Positions 50,891-61,600 are shown, numbered from the stretch's first letter. The stretch is DNA of 64,000 bases from VXYL01 sp963665195 (GCA_963665195.1 OY762070.1:3410001-3474000); one strand, 5' to 3'. Translations and numbers: made by a program. Notes: generated by a model from the letters alone, not told the origin.

Positions 50891-53060
50891 CCCTCATCCC
50901 CTTCGCCTCGTCCGCTTCGCTGTCTGTGGGTTCCAGCAGAAATCGTGCCCCATCCTCGTATTCGACAGCCGTCAGGTCCAATCCGTTCCGAGTCGCGGCC
51001 TCGCCGGCAATCGCTAACCCGAGTCCCGTACCGTCTGGCTTTGTCGAGAATTGTGGATCGAAGATCACGGCGCTGGCAATGTGCTGAGGATCCACCCCTG
51101 GGCCACTGTCCCTGTAATCCACACACAAGAGCCGTCCTTCGTTGCTTCGGATCCTGATGTCGATGCTCTTTTGCCTGGCCTTCACCGTCCCCAACCAGTA
51201 AAGGCTGTTGTCGATCAGGTTCGTGAAGATTGCCTGAATATCCTGACGCCAGCAGTGGACCGAGAGCTTCTCGTCGCCGCAGATGTTGCAGCTCACTCCC
51301 ATTTCGCCCATCTGGCCGCTGAACGTCTGCCTCGCTCGGTCGATGATTGCCGCCAGTTTCTCGTCGCTCCTACGCGAACGCCGCTGGGCCGCTAGCGGAT
51401 CGAGCCTGCTGAACAATGCCACAAAGTCCGCTGCGTTGTCGGCAATACCCTCCGCCAGGTCGACGATCTTGGGGAGCAAGGCGGCCTCGCCCGCGTCGGA
51501 GAACTCCCTTGCGCGGGTCCGCAAGATCGGGAACTGGTTGCGGAAGTAACTGAGCGGCCGCCGCCCTTCGTGGAGCACGACGTTGATGATCTTGCCAAGT
51601 GTTGCCTGTCCTTGGTACACGGCTATTTCATCGCGCAGCCGGCCGATCAAATGGCCACGCTTCTTCTCCTCGCTCTCGATCAAAGCCATCACGCCGGATG
51701 TCGTGGCTTCATCCACGCTTGCACGGCCTAGTCTAGCTCGAACGCCTCGCTTCAGTGTGTCGAGAGAGTAGAGGCGCTCCAACTCCCGCTCCACCTTCAG
51801 CGTCTGACGGCTAAGGCCAGCCCGCTGGCGGTACAGATAGCGCTTCTCCTCCAGATTGCCGATCACCGTCTTGGTGATCTCCCTGAGCCTTTCAAACGCG
51901 TCATTCTCGATCAGACCATCCCTCGCGCTCTTCTCGATTAGATGCGACTGCTCCTCCGACTGGATTTGTACGTAACCGATCACCTGGTTATTACCGATTC
52001 GTCGCGCCGGGGCTTGGATACGCTGCTCATTGAGCTTCAGCCAGTCGAACTCCGGGTCGCCTAGCGGCCGAAGCCTGAACCCGTTGCGGTACACGCCGAT
52101 CCCGTTGTAGTCGTTTAGGAGCCTCCTTGCCTGGAGCTTCCCCAAGAAGTTGCCGGACTCGTCGACCAGCCCGCGATGGATGAGCTGGTCCAGCGACACG
52201 GAATCCCTGTCGTAGACTCGAATGTCTATTTCTAGCTCTCCGCATCGCGATGGCCCATCGAGGTCAACGCGAATCAACTCATCGGGTGCATCCCGGGACT
52301 TCTGCTGCGAGTAGGTGAGTTCGGCGTGCCCATCTGCACCTATCCTACCTTCTATCCTATAGTCGAAATGCTCCACCAGAGGATACGGTTCGATCTTCGT
52401 GGCCATGTCTTCCACATCCGGTATCCCCGAGACTCGAAGCATCACATCGAACGCCTGCTCGGTTGCCATGGCCGCAAAAGGCGGCATCAGCTTTCTCAAC
52501 TCGAACTGTAGCTTACGGAGTTGCGACTGCCGCCATGCCGCGATGCGCGCTTCCTGGACAGCGATCTCTAGGGTCGTTCCCATGGGGCCGTTCGACGGCT
52601 CGGTCTCGATGAGGATCTCCACGTCGCTCAGGTACTTCGCCTCCTCGAAGTCCCCCCAATGGAGGTAGAGCGTGGTCTTGTCCCCATCCGCCGTGATGGT
52701 TTCCAAGAGCAGGTCCGTACCCAGGATCGAGGCCGCGTACCGTCCAATGCCTTTCCGCCCCTGCATCGTCCTCCCGCCAGGGCTCTTGCCATCGCGGTCC
52801 TCTTTGTCGGACGTCGACGGCACCATCCACTTGTTGATCACCGTGTCCCGGGTCATCCCGTGTCCGTGGTCGGCAACGGTGATCCGGTACTCACCCGCAT
52901 CCGTACGGTCGAATACGATGCTCACGTCCGGCGAGTCTGCGTCGTAGGCGTTCTTCACAAGCTCGATCACCGCCGCGTGGGGGTCCTGAACCAGGTCCCG
53001 GCCGATGGTCAGCAGGTGGCGACCCGCCGGCCTGATCCTGTAGCTTCCCGACTCAGGCAT
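50883..53060 (-). CDS. Dual GHKL ATPase: HSP90/MutL-like N-terminus and histidine-kinase-like C-terminus
   Basis: A 725-aa protein. The N-terminal GHKL module has an N-box AVIELVKNAYDAD (about residues 30-42), DHGHGM (64-69) and GRKGIGRYA (101-109), like MORC/HSP90/MutL ATPases. The C-terminal module has a possible phospho-acceptor His497 in VVLHEGRRPL, N-box IFTNLIDNSLYW (about 611-622), DYRDSGPGV (648-656) and FSTKPDGTGLGLAI (about 672-685), like histidine kinases. A middle coiled-coil region links them. It overlaps the methyltransferase gene before it and the receiver gene after it by 8 bp each. A sensor role is inferred. Confidence 0.85.
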   Translation of the reverse strand: MPESGSYRIRPAGRHLLTIGRDLVQDPHAAVIELVKNAYDADSPDVSIVFDRTDAGEYRITVADHGHGMTRDTVINKWMVPSTSDKEDRDGKSPGGRTMQGRKGIGRYAASILGTDLLLETITADGDKTTLYLHWGDFEEAKYLSDVEILIETEPSNGPMGTTLEIAVQEARIAAWRQSQLRKLQFELRKLMPPFAAMATEQAFDVMLRVSGIPDVEDMATKIEPYPLVEHFDYRIEGRIGADGHAELTYSQQKSRDAPDELIRVDLDGPSRCGELEIDIRVYDRDSVSLDQLIHRGLVDESGNFLGKLQARRLLNDYNGIGVYRNGFRLRPLGDPEFDWLKLNEQRIQAPARRIGNNQVIGYVQIQSEEQSHLIEKSARDGLIENDAFERLREITKTVIGNLEEKRYLYRQRAGLSRQTLKVERELERLYSLDTLKRGVRARLGRASVDEATTSGVMALIESEEKKRGHLIGRLRDEIAVYQGQATLGKIINVVLHEGRRPLSYFRNQFPILRTRAREFSDAGEAALLPKIVDLAEGIADNAADFVALFSRLDPLAAQRRSRRSDEKLAAIIDRARQTFSGQMGEMGVSCNICGDEKLSVHCWRQDIQAIFTNLIDNSLYWLGTVKARQKSIDIRIRSNEGRLLCVDYRDSGPGVDPQHIASAVIFDPQFSTKPDGTGLGLAIAGEAATRNGLDLTAVEYEDGARFLLEPTDSEADEAKGMRDD

Positions 53061-54318
53061 CCCACTGCTCCCTGAGCTTCGCGGCAACTCCGCGAGCAAG
53101 CAGCACGGGTACCGCGTTTCCGATCTGGCGGAATGAGTGGGTCCTCGACGGGCGTCCGTTGGCGCCCTCGAAGTAGTAGTCATCCGGGAAGGTCTGCAAT
53201 CGGGCCGCCTCTCTCGGCGTGATCGACCGGTTTTGCTCGATGTCTGGGTGGATGTAATGATGCCCGTCCTTGCAGATGTGCGCGACCACCGTGTGAGCGA
53301 AAGGCAGATCTCCTGCGACCACCTTGAACCGGTCCGTGAAGGACACCCTATTGCGGTGCGTCTTGAGCCGGGAGGGTAGGGCGCCGTATCGGAGCCTCTG
53401 GTGCCCGTCATTCCACCGTCTGACGGCGATCCGGTAGATCTCCAAGTCCCGCTCAGCATGAGGCCTGGCTTGGTGCCAAGTCACGGGCAATGTGCTCCGC
53501 ACACCTGCGCGGACCTGCCAGGCACTGCACTTACCGGCCAACCGGCATGGCCCAACCCCGCCTTCTCCCGCAGCCAAAGGCGGCAGATCGTTGAAGACCT
53601 CGTTCACGGTCACACCTGGGCGCCACTTGTCCGGCTCCGGGTATTGGTGCTGTTCTTCTCGTCGATGCCCGACGAGGATCACGCGCTTGCGGTTCTGCAG
53701 TACACCGTAGTCGTTCGCGCGCAGCACCGACAGCGCGGTTTCGTAGCCATGGCGACGGAACAGTCGCGTCATTCCCTCCAAGTACGAATCGCCGCACCTG
53801 TCCGTAGCCGACAGCAGCCCCATCACGTTCTCGAACACGAAACGCTTGGGCTGATACCGCGCCAAGACCCCCCCGTAGCACTTGTAGAGGTAGTTCCGCA
53901 TGTCGTCGACCATTCCATCGGGGTCCCGCGAGCGGCCAACGACCGAGTAGGCTTGGCAGGGTGGCCCGCCAACTAGGACATCGAGTTCCCGCCCTCCCAG
54001 CAGCGAGTCCACTCTGCGGTACATCGTGCGCATCGTCCCCGGCCTGATCTCGTGGTTCAGCACCGACGCCGTTACGCTTGGTGGAACAGACGCGTATAGC
54101 TGCTCCCGCGTCAGCCCCCCGTGCAGGTAATCCCCGTACACATCGAGACGCCCGTCCGCCGAGAGCTTGTGGAACACCATCCGAGTGCGCAGCGTGTTGC
54201 AGGCCGCAACATCGGCCTCCACATGTGCGACCGGCTCGAATCCTTCTTGGATAAATCCCTCGGAGAGCCCGCCGCCGCCCGCAAAAAGATCAATAAAAGT
54301 CAAGGGGTTAGGCATCAT
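53053..54318 (-). CDS. DNA cytosine-C5 methyltransferase
   Basis: A 421-aa m5C methylase. Motif I is FIDLFAGGGGLSEGF (about residues 8-22), motif IV is GGPPCQAYS with the catalytic Cys121, motif VI FVFENV (E163-N164-V165), and motifs IX-X RLQTFPDDYYF and QIGNAVP. An insert between motif VIII and IX (about 255-300) is the probable target-recognition domain. Two tandem ATGs at 54318/54315 are possible. It follows the DUF5131 gene by 4 bp and overlaps the ATPase gene by 8 bp. There is no matching type II nuclease nearby, so it could mark self-DNA for the linked proteins. Confidence 0.92.
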   Translation of the reverse strand: MMPNPLTFIDLFAGGGGLSEGFIQEGFEPVAHVEADVAACNTLRTRMVFHKLSADGRLDVYGDYLHGGLTREQLYASVPPSVTASVLNHEIRPGTMRTMYRRVDSLLGGRELDVLVGGPPCQAYSVVGRSRDPDGMVDDMRNYLYKCYGGVLARYQPKRFVFENVMGLLSATDRCGDSYLEGMTRLFRRHGYETALSVLRANDYGVLQNRKRVILVGHRREEQHQYPEPDKWRPGVTVNEVFNDLPPLAAGEGGVGPCRLAGKCSAWQVRAGVRSTLPVTWHQARPHAERDLEIYRIAVRRWNDGHQRLRYGALPSRLKTHRNRVSFTDRFKVVAGDLPFAHTVVAHICKDGHHYIHPDIEQNRSITPREAARLQTFPDDYYFEGANGRPSRTHSFRQIGNAVPVLLARGVAAKLREQWDA

Positions 54319-54322
54319 CCGT

Positions 54323-55210
54323 CTACCAGTAAGACTCGTGCGTCGACTCCAATCCGCTTGCGGCAAGTCTACACGGGAAGCAGGCACTCGGCCTGAGTGA
54401 TCGCGGCAACCCGTCCCACGTTCTGTTCTCAAGTAGCCGCCCGCTGGCCTTCTTGCCGAATCTGGCCATCGGCGTGGAGCAGGTCTCCCACAGGACATCC
54501 CGCGGCTCAGGAAGCGAGCCAAGCGGAGCCCAGTCGCCCCACTGCTTGAAGTGGAAGGGCGTGCGGTGGGCAATGCAGCCGTCCCGCAGTGCGTAGAACC
54601 AGAGCGGGTCGCTGGGTCGGGCGCCGGGGCCGCTCTCGCCGCCGGCGATCACCCAATGCACGGCCTTGCGTTCCAGCCAGTGGCTGAGGTCGATGCCTTC
54701 GAGCAAGGGTTCGCACGATAGGAAGCGGACGCGGGCCGCGCAATCCGCAAGGTGGGGGAGGCGCTTGTCGGCTAGGCGCTGGGTTTCGATGGTGGTGCCT
54801 AGCCAGACATTGTGGGGCCAGTCGTTGTCCCAAGGCGCAAGACGGCGGACTAGGTGGGGCCGCTTCGTCAGCAGCAGCCAGTCGAGGTGCGGCGTGGCCT
54901 CGATCAGGCGCCATAGCCGTTGGCGCACTTCGGAGAGGCCTTTCTTCCACTCGAATACGTCCGCCATCGACGCACAGAACACGCGCTCGCGGCGGCCGGC
55001 CTTTTCGGCGGCGCTGTCCCAGCGAAGGGGCTGCTGCCAGTAGGCGTCGCTGAGCGTGCGGCGGGGTGCGCCTGCGCCCCAGATGTCTTGGCCGAGTCGC
55101 CGGGCCCATGCCTCGGCGTAGCAATGGTCGCAAGCCGGGGAGACCTTGGTGCAGCCCCACCAAGGGTTGAAGGTGTGATCGGTCCACTCGATCCTCGAGT
55201 CACGGGCCAT
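54323..55210 (-). CDS. DUF5131 (phage Gp37/Gp68-like) protein
   Basis: A 295-aa protein of the DUF5131/phage Gp37-Gp68 family. The N-terminus has TFNPWWGCTKVSPACDHCYAEAWA, where the cysteines (C..., CxxC) form a radical-SAM-like or metal-binding cluster, then RVFCASMADVFEWK, LLLTKRPHLVRRLAPWDNDWPHNVWLGTTIE and HWVIAGGESGPGARP. Function is not established; members occur in phages and defence loci. The strong ribosome site GGAGGGAGCC precedes the ATG. A LexA-type box lies 50 bp upstream. It is the first gene of a four-gene operon. Confidence 0.88.
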   Translation of the reverse strand: MARDSRIEWTDHTFNPWWGCTKVSPACDHCYAEAWARRLGQDIWGAGAPRRTLSDAYWQQPLRWDSAAEKAGRRERVFCASMADVFEWKKGLSEVRQRLWRLIEATPHLDWLLLTKRPHLVRRLAPWDNDWPHNVWLGTTIETQRLADKRLPHLADCAARVRFLSCEPLLEGIDLSHWLERKAVHWVIAGGESGPGARPSDPLWFYALRDGCIAHRTPFHFKQWGDWAPLGSLPEPRDVLWETCSTPMARFGKKASGRLLENRTWDGLPRSLRPSACFPCRLAASGLESTHESYW

Positions 55211-55259
55211 GGCTCCCTCCGTTGGCTAACCGATGTACACAGCTATGCAACCCAGAATA

Positions 55260-55275
55260 CTGTCACTATATACAG
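55260..55275. promoter_or_regulatory. LexA-type SOS box overlapping a promoter for the DUF5131 operon
   Basis: CTGTCACTATATACAG (read on the minus strand, CTGTATATAGTGACAG) fits CTGT-N8-ACAG with flanking TA, the gammaproteobacterial LexA consensus. On the minus strand a -10 TATAGT lies inside it (55265-55270), with a weak -35 GTGACG (55289-55294) 18 bp away. It lies in the 90-bp gap between the helicase stop and the DUF5131 start. Binding of LexA here would make the operon DNA-damage inducible. It is a sequence match only. Confidence 0.55.
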
Positions 55276-55300
55276 CATTGCTACCCTTCGTCACCCCGCC

Positions 55301-58300
55301 TTAAGGCTCCGTCTCAACCCCCATCCAGCACACCAGCTCGATGTCCTCTTCCATGATCGGTGGCCGCGGTTCCGGCGTCGCGGCGGGCTCCAGCCCAGTC
55401 TCCAGCACCTGCTCGACGACGAACTTCGCCGCCGCGGCCCCCGTCCGCTCTTCCGATTCGAACCACCGCCGCAGCATGACTTCCTCCCGTCTAGGCCAAG
55501 GGGATTCGAGGATGTCGAGGGCTCGCTCAACCTGCGCCTGCTGCATCGCCGGCGGTGGGTTGTCGCGGACGAACTCGGCGACGCGGAGGTTGAGGGGGCG
55601 GACGCGGGGTTGGACGTTGGCGGGGTCCGTCTCCAGCATCCAGTCGTCCAGGATGTCCTGGCGGGCAGCGTCCCAGAAGTCGTAGATGCGGTCTTCGAGC
55701 CAGTCGGGGAACCAGCGTGGCGTGGTCTCCTCGCATTCGACGAGCCGCAGGCACGTTCCGTCTTCGCGTACAACCGGCTCGTCGGCTATGCGCCAATCCG
55801 CGTCCGCGGGCACGAACCTGAGGAACGTGCGCTCGCCTACCGCGGCGCAGAAGAACGCGCCTCGGCGCGTGCCCTTCACCATCCCGGCGCCGATCTTCCG
55901 GGGCAGGCCGACGATGCCTTCGCGGTTCTGGGCCAATGCCTTGCGCAGCGTCTGCCGATACTCCTCACCCGTTTGCGCGGAGGATGCGGTGGCGCCCCGC
56001 TCGTAGAGCGTCGCGTCCTGGTGGAGCAGCTTCTCGATCTCGTCGCGGGTTTCGGTGAACACCTGGCCGCCGCCGCGTGCGCCCTGCACGGGGGCGACCA
56101 CGCCGACGCTGGCGGCGGCGAGGGCCAGCTTGTCCATGATGCGCTGCTGAAGGTCCAGCAGGTTATCCAAGCGGTCGGCGGGGAACACGGTGCGCAGGTA
56201 CACCTCGTCGTGGGTGCTGCCGATCCTGTCGATGCGACCGTGGCGCTGGACGAGGCGCATCGGGTTCCACGGCACGTCGAAGTTGATGATGTTGCGGCAC
56301 TGCTGGAGGTTGACGCCCTCCGCCAGAACGTCCGTCGCCAAGAGCAAGTCGTAGGTGTCGCGGCCACCGGGTGCCTCCATGGACACCGGCGCGAAGCCGG
56401 AGACGGCCTCTTGGCGGGAGACCTCCGCCAACTCGCCGGACCCCGAAACCGCCACCAGCCGGTTCTCGTACGCCGCCAGTTCCGGCCGAGTGCGCACCTC
56501 GTCCGCCAGGAAGTCCCGTATCCAAGCAACCGTGTCCTCGAAGAACGAGAAGATCAGCACTTTGCGCCTCTGCCGTTCATCCTCGTGGCTGACGGCCTCG
56601 CCAGCGGCCTGATTCGCGATGGCGACGAGCTCGTCGGACAGGGCGCGCAGCTTCGGGTCTCGGCTTGGCGGAATGTCGATGGCCTCGTTCGCCAGTCGCC
56701 GAAGGATGTCGCGGTCGCGGCTCACGGCCTCTCGCAATGCATCGACGTTGAATAGCTCGGCATCCATCCGATACGCGCTCTCGCTCAGGAGTTCCTCGAA
56801 CACCGCCTCGTCGTCTGCGGAGAGCTCCTTCAGGAACTCGGTAGTCACCACGAAGCCCTGGTCGAGAGCCTCGAGAAAGGCGTCGTGCTCCGCCACCATC
56901 TTGCTCGTGGTCTTGCCGAATGCCCGCGCCGATGATTCGAAGCGCTTGAGCAGCCCGGAGCGCAGCAGCCCGGCCGATGCTTCGCCGCGACGGACTTCCT
57001 CCGAGTCGTCTGGCTTGATCTGGTAGCGGCCCGGCATGTAGCGGGCGAAGGTCAATGCAGTCGGGCTGTCCGGATCGAGCGCCGCTTCCACGCGATCGAA
57101 GAAGCCCGGCTGCAGTTGGTCGAGGTTGTAGCGCATGGTGATGGCGTTCGGCCGGGGAAAGACGATCTGCCACGGTTCGCCGTTCGGGCCGACGATGGTG
57201 TCGCCGGCGTAGTGCTTCTTCACGAACTCCCGCGTGCGCTTGACGGTGGTGGCGTCGATGATCGGAAACAGCACGTCCGGGCTGAGGCTCGACGGGTCCT
57301 CGCTCATGGCGCGGTCGAAGCGCTCGCGGATCGAGAGAATGCCAAGGTTGGCGAAGTGGGCGTCCTGCCTGACGAAGAACCGGATCAGGTTGTAGAGGTC
57401 CCAGAGCGAGTTGTTGACGGGGGTCGCCGTCAGCAGCAGCAAGTCGCGCCGCGTACCGAACAGCAGGCGCCGGAGGGCGGCAGCGCGTGTCGGCGCATCG
57501 GGGTTGCGGTAGTTGTGCGCCTCGTCGACCACTACGAGCTGGTACTCGTCGATTCGCTGCTTGAGTATCTGGCTGCTGGCGTTCGGACGGCGGTCGTCGC
57601 GGAGCTGGATGTCGGCGGCCAGTTGCTCGAAGGAGATGCACTCGATGTAGAACTCGAACCGATCAATGAATGAACGCCAAACCGTGTCGCGCACGCTTGC
57701 CGGGCAGATCAGCAGCGCGCGCTGTCGCCGCTTGCGGTACACGCTCAGAATCTCGCCGGCGATGAAGGTCTTGCCGAGACCCACCTCGTCCGCCACGATG
57801 GCGCCGCCGGTGTCGCGAATCAGCCGCAGCGCTCGGGCGACGCCGTGCCGCTGGAAACTGGTGAGCGGCAGGCCGTCGTCCTCGGCGGCGTCCTCTTCCA
57901 CTTCGTCGCCGTAGCGCTGCCAAAGCACGCGCATGAAGATGTCCCAAGGGGTGTATGCCCGGAACGCCTCCTCGAATACCGCCGCAAGGTCGAACGGTTC
58001 CGCATCGGCCCAGAGGTCGTCGAACCACTGCCGCGCCTTGGCTGCGACCGGGCCGTCGTAGCGGCCGAGGTTGACTTCCAGGTTGCGGGTCAGTCCGGCG
58101 GAGGTCAGGTTGGATGAACCGGCGATGACGCCGTCCGGCTGGTCGCCGCCGCTGCTGTCTGAGCCGAAGATGTAGGCCTTGGCGTGCAGGAATCCGGCCT
58201 CGAAGCGGCGGACGGCCATGTTGCCGGCGGTCAGGGCCGCCACCAGCTTGCGCAAGGCCGTGCGGCTCGTGCGGGAGAACGGTAGCCGGTCCCGCTCGAG

Positions 58301-58606
58301 GCGCAAGCCGCCCTCTACGCGGTCCAGACCGGCGCGGAGTCGCCGACGTTCGTACGCGGGCGGCGTCTCGCCGAGTCGTCTTGCCGGAGCGGTGGCCCCC
58401 GCGTCGAAGTCCGCGCCGAGCATCAGTCGAACGTCTGGGATATCGCCCAGGCGCTCCGCGATGTACGCGAATCCGCTGGGACTGAAGAAAGCGGTGGCGA
58501 TTCGAAGCTCCGATTGCCCTTCGGCAGTGTCGAGAACGTCCGTCAACGCTTGGGCCAGCGTGTTGCCTTCCCTATTGTCGATGAACGCCGGCTTGTCCAC
58601 TGTCAC
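55301..58606 (-). CDS. SNF2-type helicase with N-terminal PLD nuclease-like domain
   Basis: A 1,101-aa protein. Residues 1-200 form a phospholipase D-like domain with H141-x-K143 in FLHAKAYIFGS and GSSNLTSAG (about 163-171). The superfamily 2 helicase follows: Walker A ADEVGLGKT (about 272-280), DEAH (361-364), LTATPVNNS, and motifs V-VI ATDVLAEGVNL and QRHGRIDRIGS. A long C-terminal region ends in CWMGVETEP. The gene overlaps the end of the upstream methylase gene by 4 bp. The arrangement resembles a helicase-nuclease effector paired with a DNA methylase, as in DISARM-like systems, but the other DISARM genes are absent. Confidence 0.88.
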   Translation of the reverse strand: MTVDKPAFIDNREGNTLAQALTDVLDTAEGQSELRIATAFFSPSGFAYIAERLGDIPDVRLMLGADFDAGATAPARRLGETPPAYERRRLRAGLDRVEGGLRLERDRLPFSRTSRTALRKLVAALTAGNMAVRRFEAGFLHAKAYIFGSDSSGGDQPDGVIAGSSNLTSAGLTRNLEVNLGRYDGPVAAKARQWFDDLWADAEPFDLAAVFEEAFRAYTPWDIFMRVLWQRYGDEVEEDAAEDDGLPLTSFQRHGVARALRLIRDTGGAIVADEVGLGKTFIAGEILSVYRKRRQRALLICPASVRDTVWRSFIDRFEFYIECISFEQLAADIQLRDDRRPNASSQILKQRIDEYQLVVVDEAHNYRNPDAPTRAAALRRLLFGTRRDLLLLTATPVNNSLWDLYNLIRFFVRQDAHFANLGILSIRERFDRAMSEDPSSLSPDVLFPIIDATTVKRTREFVKKHYAGDTIVGPNGEPWQIVFPRPNAITMRYNLDQLQPGFFDRVEAALDPDSPTALTFARYMPGRYQIKPDDSEEVRRGEASAGLLRSGLLKRFESSARAFGKTTSKMVAEHDAFLEALDQGFVVTTEFLKELSADDEAVFEELLSESAYRMDAELFNVDALREAVSRDRDILRRLANEAIDIPPSRDPKLRALSDELVAIANQAAGEAVSHEDERQRRKVLIFSFFEDTVAWIRDFLADEVRTRPELAAYENRLVAVSGSGELAEVSRQEAVSGFAPVSMEAPGGRDTYDLLLATDVLAEGVNLQQCRNIINFDVPWNPMRLVQRHGRIDRIGSTHDEVYLRTVFPADRLDNLLDLQQRIMDKLALAAASVGVVAPVQGARGGGQVFTETRDEIEKLLHQDATLYERGATASSAQTGEEYRQTLRKALAQNREGIVGLPRKIGAGMVKGTRRGAFFCAAVGERTFLRFVPADADWRIADEPVVREDGTCLRLVECEETTPRWFPDWLEDRIYDFWDAARQDILDDWMLETDPANVQPRVRPLNLRVAEFVRDNPPPAMQQAQVERALDILESPWPRREEVMLRRWFESEERTGAAAAKFVVEQVLETGLEPAATPEPRPPIMEEDIELVCWMGVETEP

Positions 58607-61600
58607 ACCCGCCCTGCCCAGGCGCCATAGTGGTTCAGAACGCCTGCAAGCCGTTCTGCGTAGTCCCAGCCTTCATGGAACGTCTCGAAGACGTGGGCGA
58701 GTTGGCGTTCTTCGAGTCCGTAAAGGTGAGCCACGACGGCGTCGAGCTCATGCACCATGTCGTCCTTCTCGTCCTGAAGGATCGGGCCGCATTCCACGCC
58801 GACAGCCTCCGCCCACGGTGCGAAACGGTCATCGGGACAGGCGAGCCGACCAGCGAGTTGGACGACGCGCTGCCAACCCACCGTCCGGCGCTCAGGCCGG
58901 GGCACCGGGAACGGGTTGATGACGTAGAAGTTGAGGCTGATCTCTACGAATCGGCGTGCGTACCAGTCGAGTGGGATGGACGAAAGAACCCCGAGAAGGA
59001 ATGCTTGTTCCCGCTTTTCGCCACTGGGCCAGAGGAAGTAAGGACCCTTGTTGGTGAGGAAGACTTGGGGTGGAATGAGGGCCGCTCGAACAGTGCGAGT
59101 GTCCGTCGCCCTCGTCACATCCCTGAACGCGATCCGCGGAGCGAAGCAGGGAAGCGTGCTGCGATCCCGCAGGTGCCGCAATGCGAACTCACCGTGGGCG
59201 CTGTCTCTGCGTTGCTTCGCCGATCTCAGCCGCTTGGATTGAAGGTAATCCTGCACGGGCTTCGGATCGGCCCACGCATAGTAGATGCCGGTGTCGGGGT
59301 TCCAGATGTCGAACGACTCGCCCTTGTAGACGGGCCAGTAGCCATCGGGGCGGGTCTCGCTCGTTAGGTCCATCAGCGATTTCTGGTTGGTCGCATCCAG
59401 TTCGCGATCCGGCCTTGCCCGCCACTCACCCTCGACCTTGGTGTCCAGCCGTGGTGCCTTCCGAATCTGCAAGAACACATCGACCGAGTGCTCCGAGGGC
59501 AGCAGCGGCAACGAAGCGGCGTCGTTCCAGCCGAGCACTTCGGCAGGATTGAGCGCAGCGGGCTGCTGCCCGATCCTGCCCTCGAAGTCCTCGTGCGATG
59601 CGTACGGACCGCGAAGGTGCAACCCATCCCCGCCGGCCTGACCACGGGTGAGACACAACAGCCCAATGGTGTACTGCGGATGTACCTCGGGAAACACCCA
59701 GCGGCGGTTGTTCAACAGCATCGTCACGTCCACCCGCGACGACATGCCGAACATCGTCTCGCGGAATCGCGTCGAACCCTTCGCCGCCAGCGCACTGCGC
59801 GGCAGCACGACGCCAATCCGGCCGCGGTCCGCGGCGGTCAGGTGCCAGAAGCGCCAGCAGAACGCCTTGTAGAGGTCCGGGTCGCCGGTCCCCATGCCAG
59901 GGAAGCCGTCGACAACCAGAGCATCGCGGATGCGGCTCGTCTCCGAGAGTTCCGCCTCGTAAAGCTGCACAAGATCAGTTCGGGTTTCGCGCAGGCGCTC
60001 CTTCTCCGCTTCCTGCTGCCACTGCGGAAGCGAACGGAGCCCAGGGAAGTGGCGAGCCCAGAAAGCATGTTCCTCGATGGTCGCTTCCTGCCAAGGCGGG
60101 TTGCCCAGCACCACATCGAACCCCGGTCGGTCCCGCAGGAACACTTCCGGGAAGACGATAGGGAAGTGCAGCGCGGCGAGACCATCCAACTCCCGCCGGG
60201 CGGATGCCGCCGGCGCACCGCCCCAGAGTTCGCGTTCCCGCCATTCCTCGAAGGGGAACCCGATCACCTTCTCGTCAGCGGATAGCGGGACGGCGGCGAT
60301 CAGGTCGCAAAGCGCTTCCGTATTGCGCACGGCGTCCCGCGCCTGCCGCATGGCGTCGCGCGCCGTCGCGATGTCGGCAAGGGTCGCATCGTTGACATTC
60401 GCCAGCCGCCCGAGCGGCGCCGCTGCTGCTCCCAATAGTTCGTCGGCATCCGTGGCGAACAGCGGATGCGAGTGGTCGACATCCGCGAACTTGCCGCGTA
60501 TCTCCTCGACGGTGCCAACGCCCACCAGCGCATTGCCGCGCACGAGAGTGTGGTCGAGCACTGAGAGCGGCAGGCCCGGCACGAACGTGTGTATCCACAC
60601 CGAGACGCGAGCAAGCTGCACCGAGAGCGCGTTGAGGTCCACGCCGTAGGTGCAGCGACGGGCGATCATGCGGCGCAGCAACTGCCCGTCCTCGATGCTG
60701 GCAGCGTCGGCCAGCGGACCCAAGGACTTGGCTGCCGCGCTTCGCAGGCTTGCGAGCTGGTTTCGCACGCCGGGCAGACTGCGCCCGGCCAAGTAGTCCG
60801 CCATGCGTCGTTCGATGCGGTCGATCGCGGCGATCAGGAAATGGCCGGAACCCATCGCGATGTCGACCACGCGGAAGTCGAAGAACGCCTTGGAAGCATC
60901 GGTTTCGTCCATGGCGTCGAGACGCGAGAAATGGTCCTTGAGCGCGGGCTCCAATGCGCCGTCGAGGAGGTATTCCACCGCGAAGCGCTTGGTGTAGTAG
61001 CTGCCGGACGATTTGCGGGCGCCCGAGCGGTTGTGCAGGTAGACCTCGCCGGCGGCGACGACGACGGCGTCCTTGGGCTTGGCGGGCAGGTAGGTTCCGC
61101 GCTTGTCGAGCGCCAAGTCCGTATCGGCCACGGCGAGTTCGGATTCGAGGAGGCCCTCGTAGATCGTTCCGAACTCGCGCACGCCAAGCGAGCGGAAGTC
61201 CACCGGGCCGGGCACGTCCTCGGTGGTGTCGATGAGCAAGAGGGCCCGCAGCGCCGTCTCGAAGTCCTCGTTCGCCAGCGAGATCGCCGAGAGGTCTGCG
61301 CCGATGCGCGACACTGCGGGATCGTCGGAGAACAGGCCGCCGTTGTACGCCGGCACCGCCCACTCGCCATTGCCGTCGGCCACGGCTCGCCAGAGCAGGC
61401 CGACTTCATGCCAGTGCGAGTCGCCGTCGGCGATGGGCGTGTCGGCGCGGATATGCTCGGCGAGTTCCTGCGCTTTCTGCTTCAAAGACCTTCGCCGATA
61501 GGCTTCATTGAAGCGGAAAGGCAGCAGGTCCCGGTCTTCGGCGTAGGCGATGAACAGCAGCCGGAACAGCACGGTGAGCGCCATCTCGTAGGTGTGGTCG

